Below are positions 6,165 through 7,216 of a stretch of DNA of 7,216 nucleotides, piece by piece; position 1 is the first letter of the stretch; each line of letters begins with the position of its first letter. Source of the DNA: an uncultured Ectothiorhodospiraceae bacterium (GTDB lineage Bacteria; Pseudomonadota; Gammaproteobacteria; UBA9214). Under the pieces are notes generated by a model. It saw only the letters and a list, made by a program, of their open reading frames with translations, was not told the DNA's origin and did no database searches. Position numbers and translations under genes: made by a program. The DNA is taken from the NCBI GenBank assembly GCA_947258945.1, contig CAMYKJ010000072.1:1-7216 (forward strand), in the 5' to 3' direction.

Positions 6165-7216
6165 ATGAGAAACCTCCGGGTTGCAATATTACTGAGTGTG
6201 ATACCACCACTGGCTACTGCCGGCGACGCCATGCCGGGCCCGCCTGCTATTCCGGACGAATCCCGCCTGGTGAATATCCGGCAGCTGACCTTTGGCGGCC
6301 AGAATGCCGAGGCCTATTTTTCCCATGACGGTGATGAACTGATCTTCCAGTCCACGCGCGGAGAACTCGAGTGCGATGCAATTTTTCGCATGCGCGCCGA
6401 CGGGCGCGAGACGCGCCAGGTTTCTTCCGGCAAGGGTGTTACCACCTGCGCCTTTATCGCGCCCGACAACCGTTCCATTATCTATGCCTCGACCCATCGG
6501 CAGCACACCCGCTGCCCGCCCAAACCGGACCACTCCCGTGGCTATGTCTGGCCCCTGCACCGTGAATACGACATCTACCGGGCAGGTCCCGACGGCGAGG
6601 ACCCGGTGCGCCTCACCGACGCCGAGGGATACGATGCCGAGGCGGTTTACTCACCCCGGGGTGACAAAATAGTGTTCACCTCGCTGCGTAGCGGGGACCT
6701 CGAGTTATACCTGATGAATCCCGATGGCAGCGGCGTGGAACAATTGACCGGGGAGACCGGTTACGACGGCGGCGCGTTTTTTTCTCTCGATGGTCAGTGG
6801 CTTGTCTGGCGGGCATCGCGACCGACCGGCACGGACCGCGAGGATTACCAGGCACTGCTCGGGGAAGGCCTGATTCGCCCGGGCAAGCTCGAGCTGTTCA
6901 TCATGAATCTCGAGGACCGCGAGCCGGTACAAATCACCGCCAATGGCGCCGCCAACTTCGGGCCCTACTGGCATCCGGATGGCAAGCACATCATTTTTTC
7001 CTCGAACATGGATGACCCGCAGGGTCGTAACTTCGACCTGTACCTGATCAACGTCGATACCCGGCAAACCGAACGCGTCACCCGTTATGAGGGCTTTGAC
7101 GGGTTTCCGATGTTCTCGCACGATGGCCGCAGCCTCGTGTTTGCCTCCAACCGCTTCGGCAAGGTGCGGGGCGAGACCAATGTGTTTATCGCCGACTGGC
7201 TGCAACGCAACGCCTC
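6165..7216 (+). CDS. Exported TolB-like (PD40 beta-propeller) protein, 3' end outside window
   Basis: The frame is open from ATG 6165 to the last base, with no stop in about 350 codons, so the gene continues to the right. MRNLRVAILLSVIPPLATA is a good signal peptide, with likely cleavage before GDAMPG, so the protein is exported. The rest contains successive WD40-like/PD40 propeller blades: QLTFGGQNAEAYFSHDGDEL, then YDAEAVYSPRGDKIVFTS with LYLMNPDGSGVEQLT, then FGPYWHPDGKHIIFSSN with LYLIN, then FDGFPMFSHDGRSLVFASNR. Such propellers occur in TolB and as N-terminal domains of prolyl-oligopeptidase-type peptidases; no peptidase domain is visible here. The closing TNVFIADW resembles the end of stand-alone propeller proteins, so little is probably missing. 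ATG 6138, directly after the peptidase stop, is in frame and is an alternative start, but it would put an extra nine residues before the signal peptide. Close spacing indicates co-transcription with the peptidase fusion. Its role, perhaps a peptide-binding or scaffold partner, is inferred. Confidence 0.85.
   Translation, partial: MRNLRVAILLSVIPPLATAGDAMPGPPAIPDESRLVNIRQLTFGGQNAEAYFSHDGDELIFQSTRGELECDAIFRMRADGRETRQVSSGKGVTTCAFIAPDNRSIIYASTHRQHTRCPPKPDHSRGYVWPLHREYDIYRAGPDGEDPVRLTDAEGYDAEAVYSPRGDKIVFTSLRSGDLELYLMNPDGSGVEQLTGETGYDGGAFFSLDGQWLVWRASRPTGTDREDYQALLGEGLIRPGKLELFIMNLEDREPVQITANGAANFGPYWHPDGKHIIFSSNMDDPQGRNFDLYLINVDTRQTERVTRYEGFDGFPMFSHDGRSLVFASNRFGKVRGETNVFIADWLQRNA

Noticed and set aside
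6774..6790. Run of seven T in the propeller gene as a phase-variation tract
   Set aside because: The run encodes Ala-Phe-Phe-Ser in frame, is short, and the protein continues intact on both sides.
1..7216. CRISPR array, tRNA, rRNA or insertion sequence
   Set aside because: No spaced direct repeats, cloverleaf sequence, rRNA segment, transposase or terminal inverted repeats were seen; the only repeats are the two tandem duplications.

Overview
The window is a dense, GC-rich bacterial stretch in which every gene lies on the + strand. Spacing is short: 16 bases, a TGATG overlap, one 83-base gap, and a near-contiguous stop/start. Gene content and codon use suggest a free-living, possibly environmental gammaproteobacterium. 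That placement is an inference, because no taxonomic marker gene is present.

Layout: (1) the 3' part of a ChaN-type haem-binding-like protein with a C-terminal PDZ domain, cut by the left edge; (2) an N-formylglutamate amidohydrolase (FGase) family protein; (3) a YbdK/GCS2-type carboxylate-amine ligase gene, broken by a frameshift; (4) an 83-base gap with a small hairpin that may be a weak terminator; (5) a very large exported protein with an M1-type aminopeptidase domain, a middle domain, an M28 zinc-peptidase domain and a C-terminal PDZ domain; (6) an exported TolB-like (PD40) beta-propeller protein that runs off the right edge.

The most striking feature is a pair of perfect, exactly two-copy tandem duplications in the two adjacent amide-chemistry genes. 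A 93-base unit (873-965 / 966-1058) adds 31 residues in frame to the FGase. A 34-base unit (2261-2294 / 2295-2328) shifts the frame of the ligase gene. Removing one 34-base copy restores a full-length ligase of about 379 residues. Neither duplication has microhomology at its ends. They may be recent mutations in a decaying or switchable operon, or assembly artefacts; read data would decide.

Working hypothesis: genes 1-3 form an amide-bond making/breaking metabolite module. FGase and GCS2-like enzymes are known to occur together in amidoligase gene neighbourhoods. Genes 4-5 form an envelope or periplasmic peptide-degrading pair, with a two-active-site peptidase and a propeller protein. A functional link between the two halves is inference from adjacency and from the similar PDZ domains that end genes 1 and 4.
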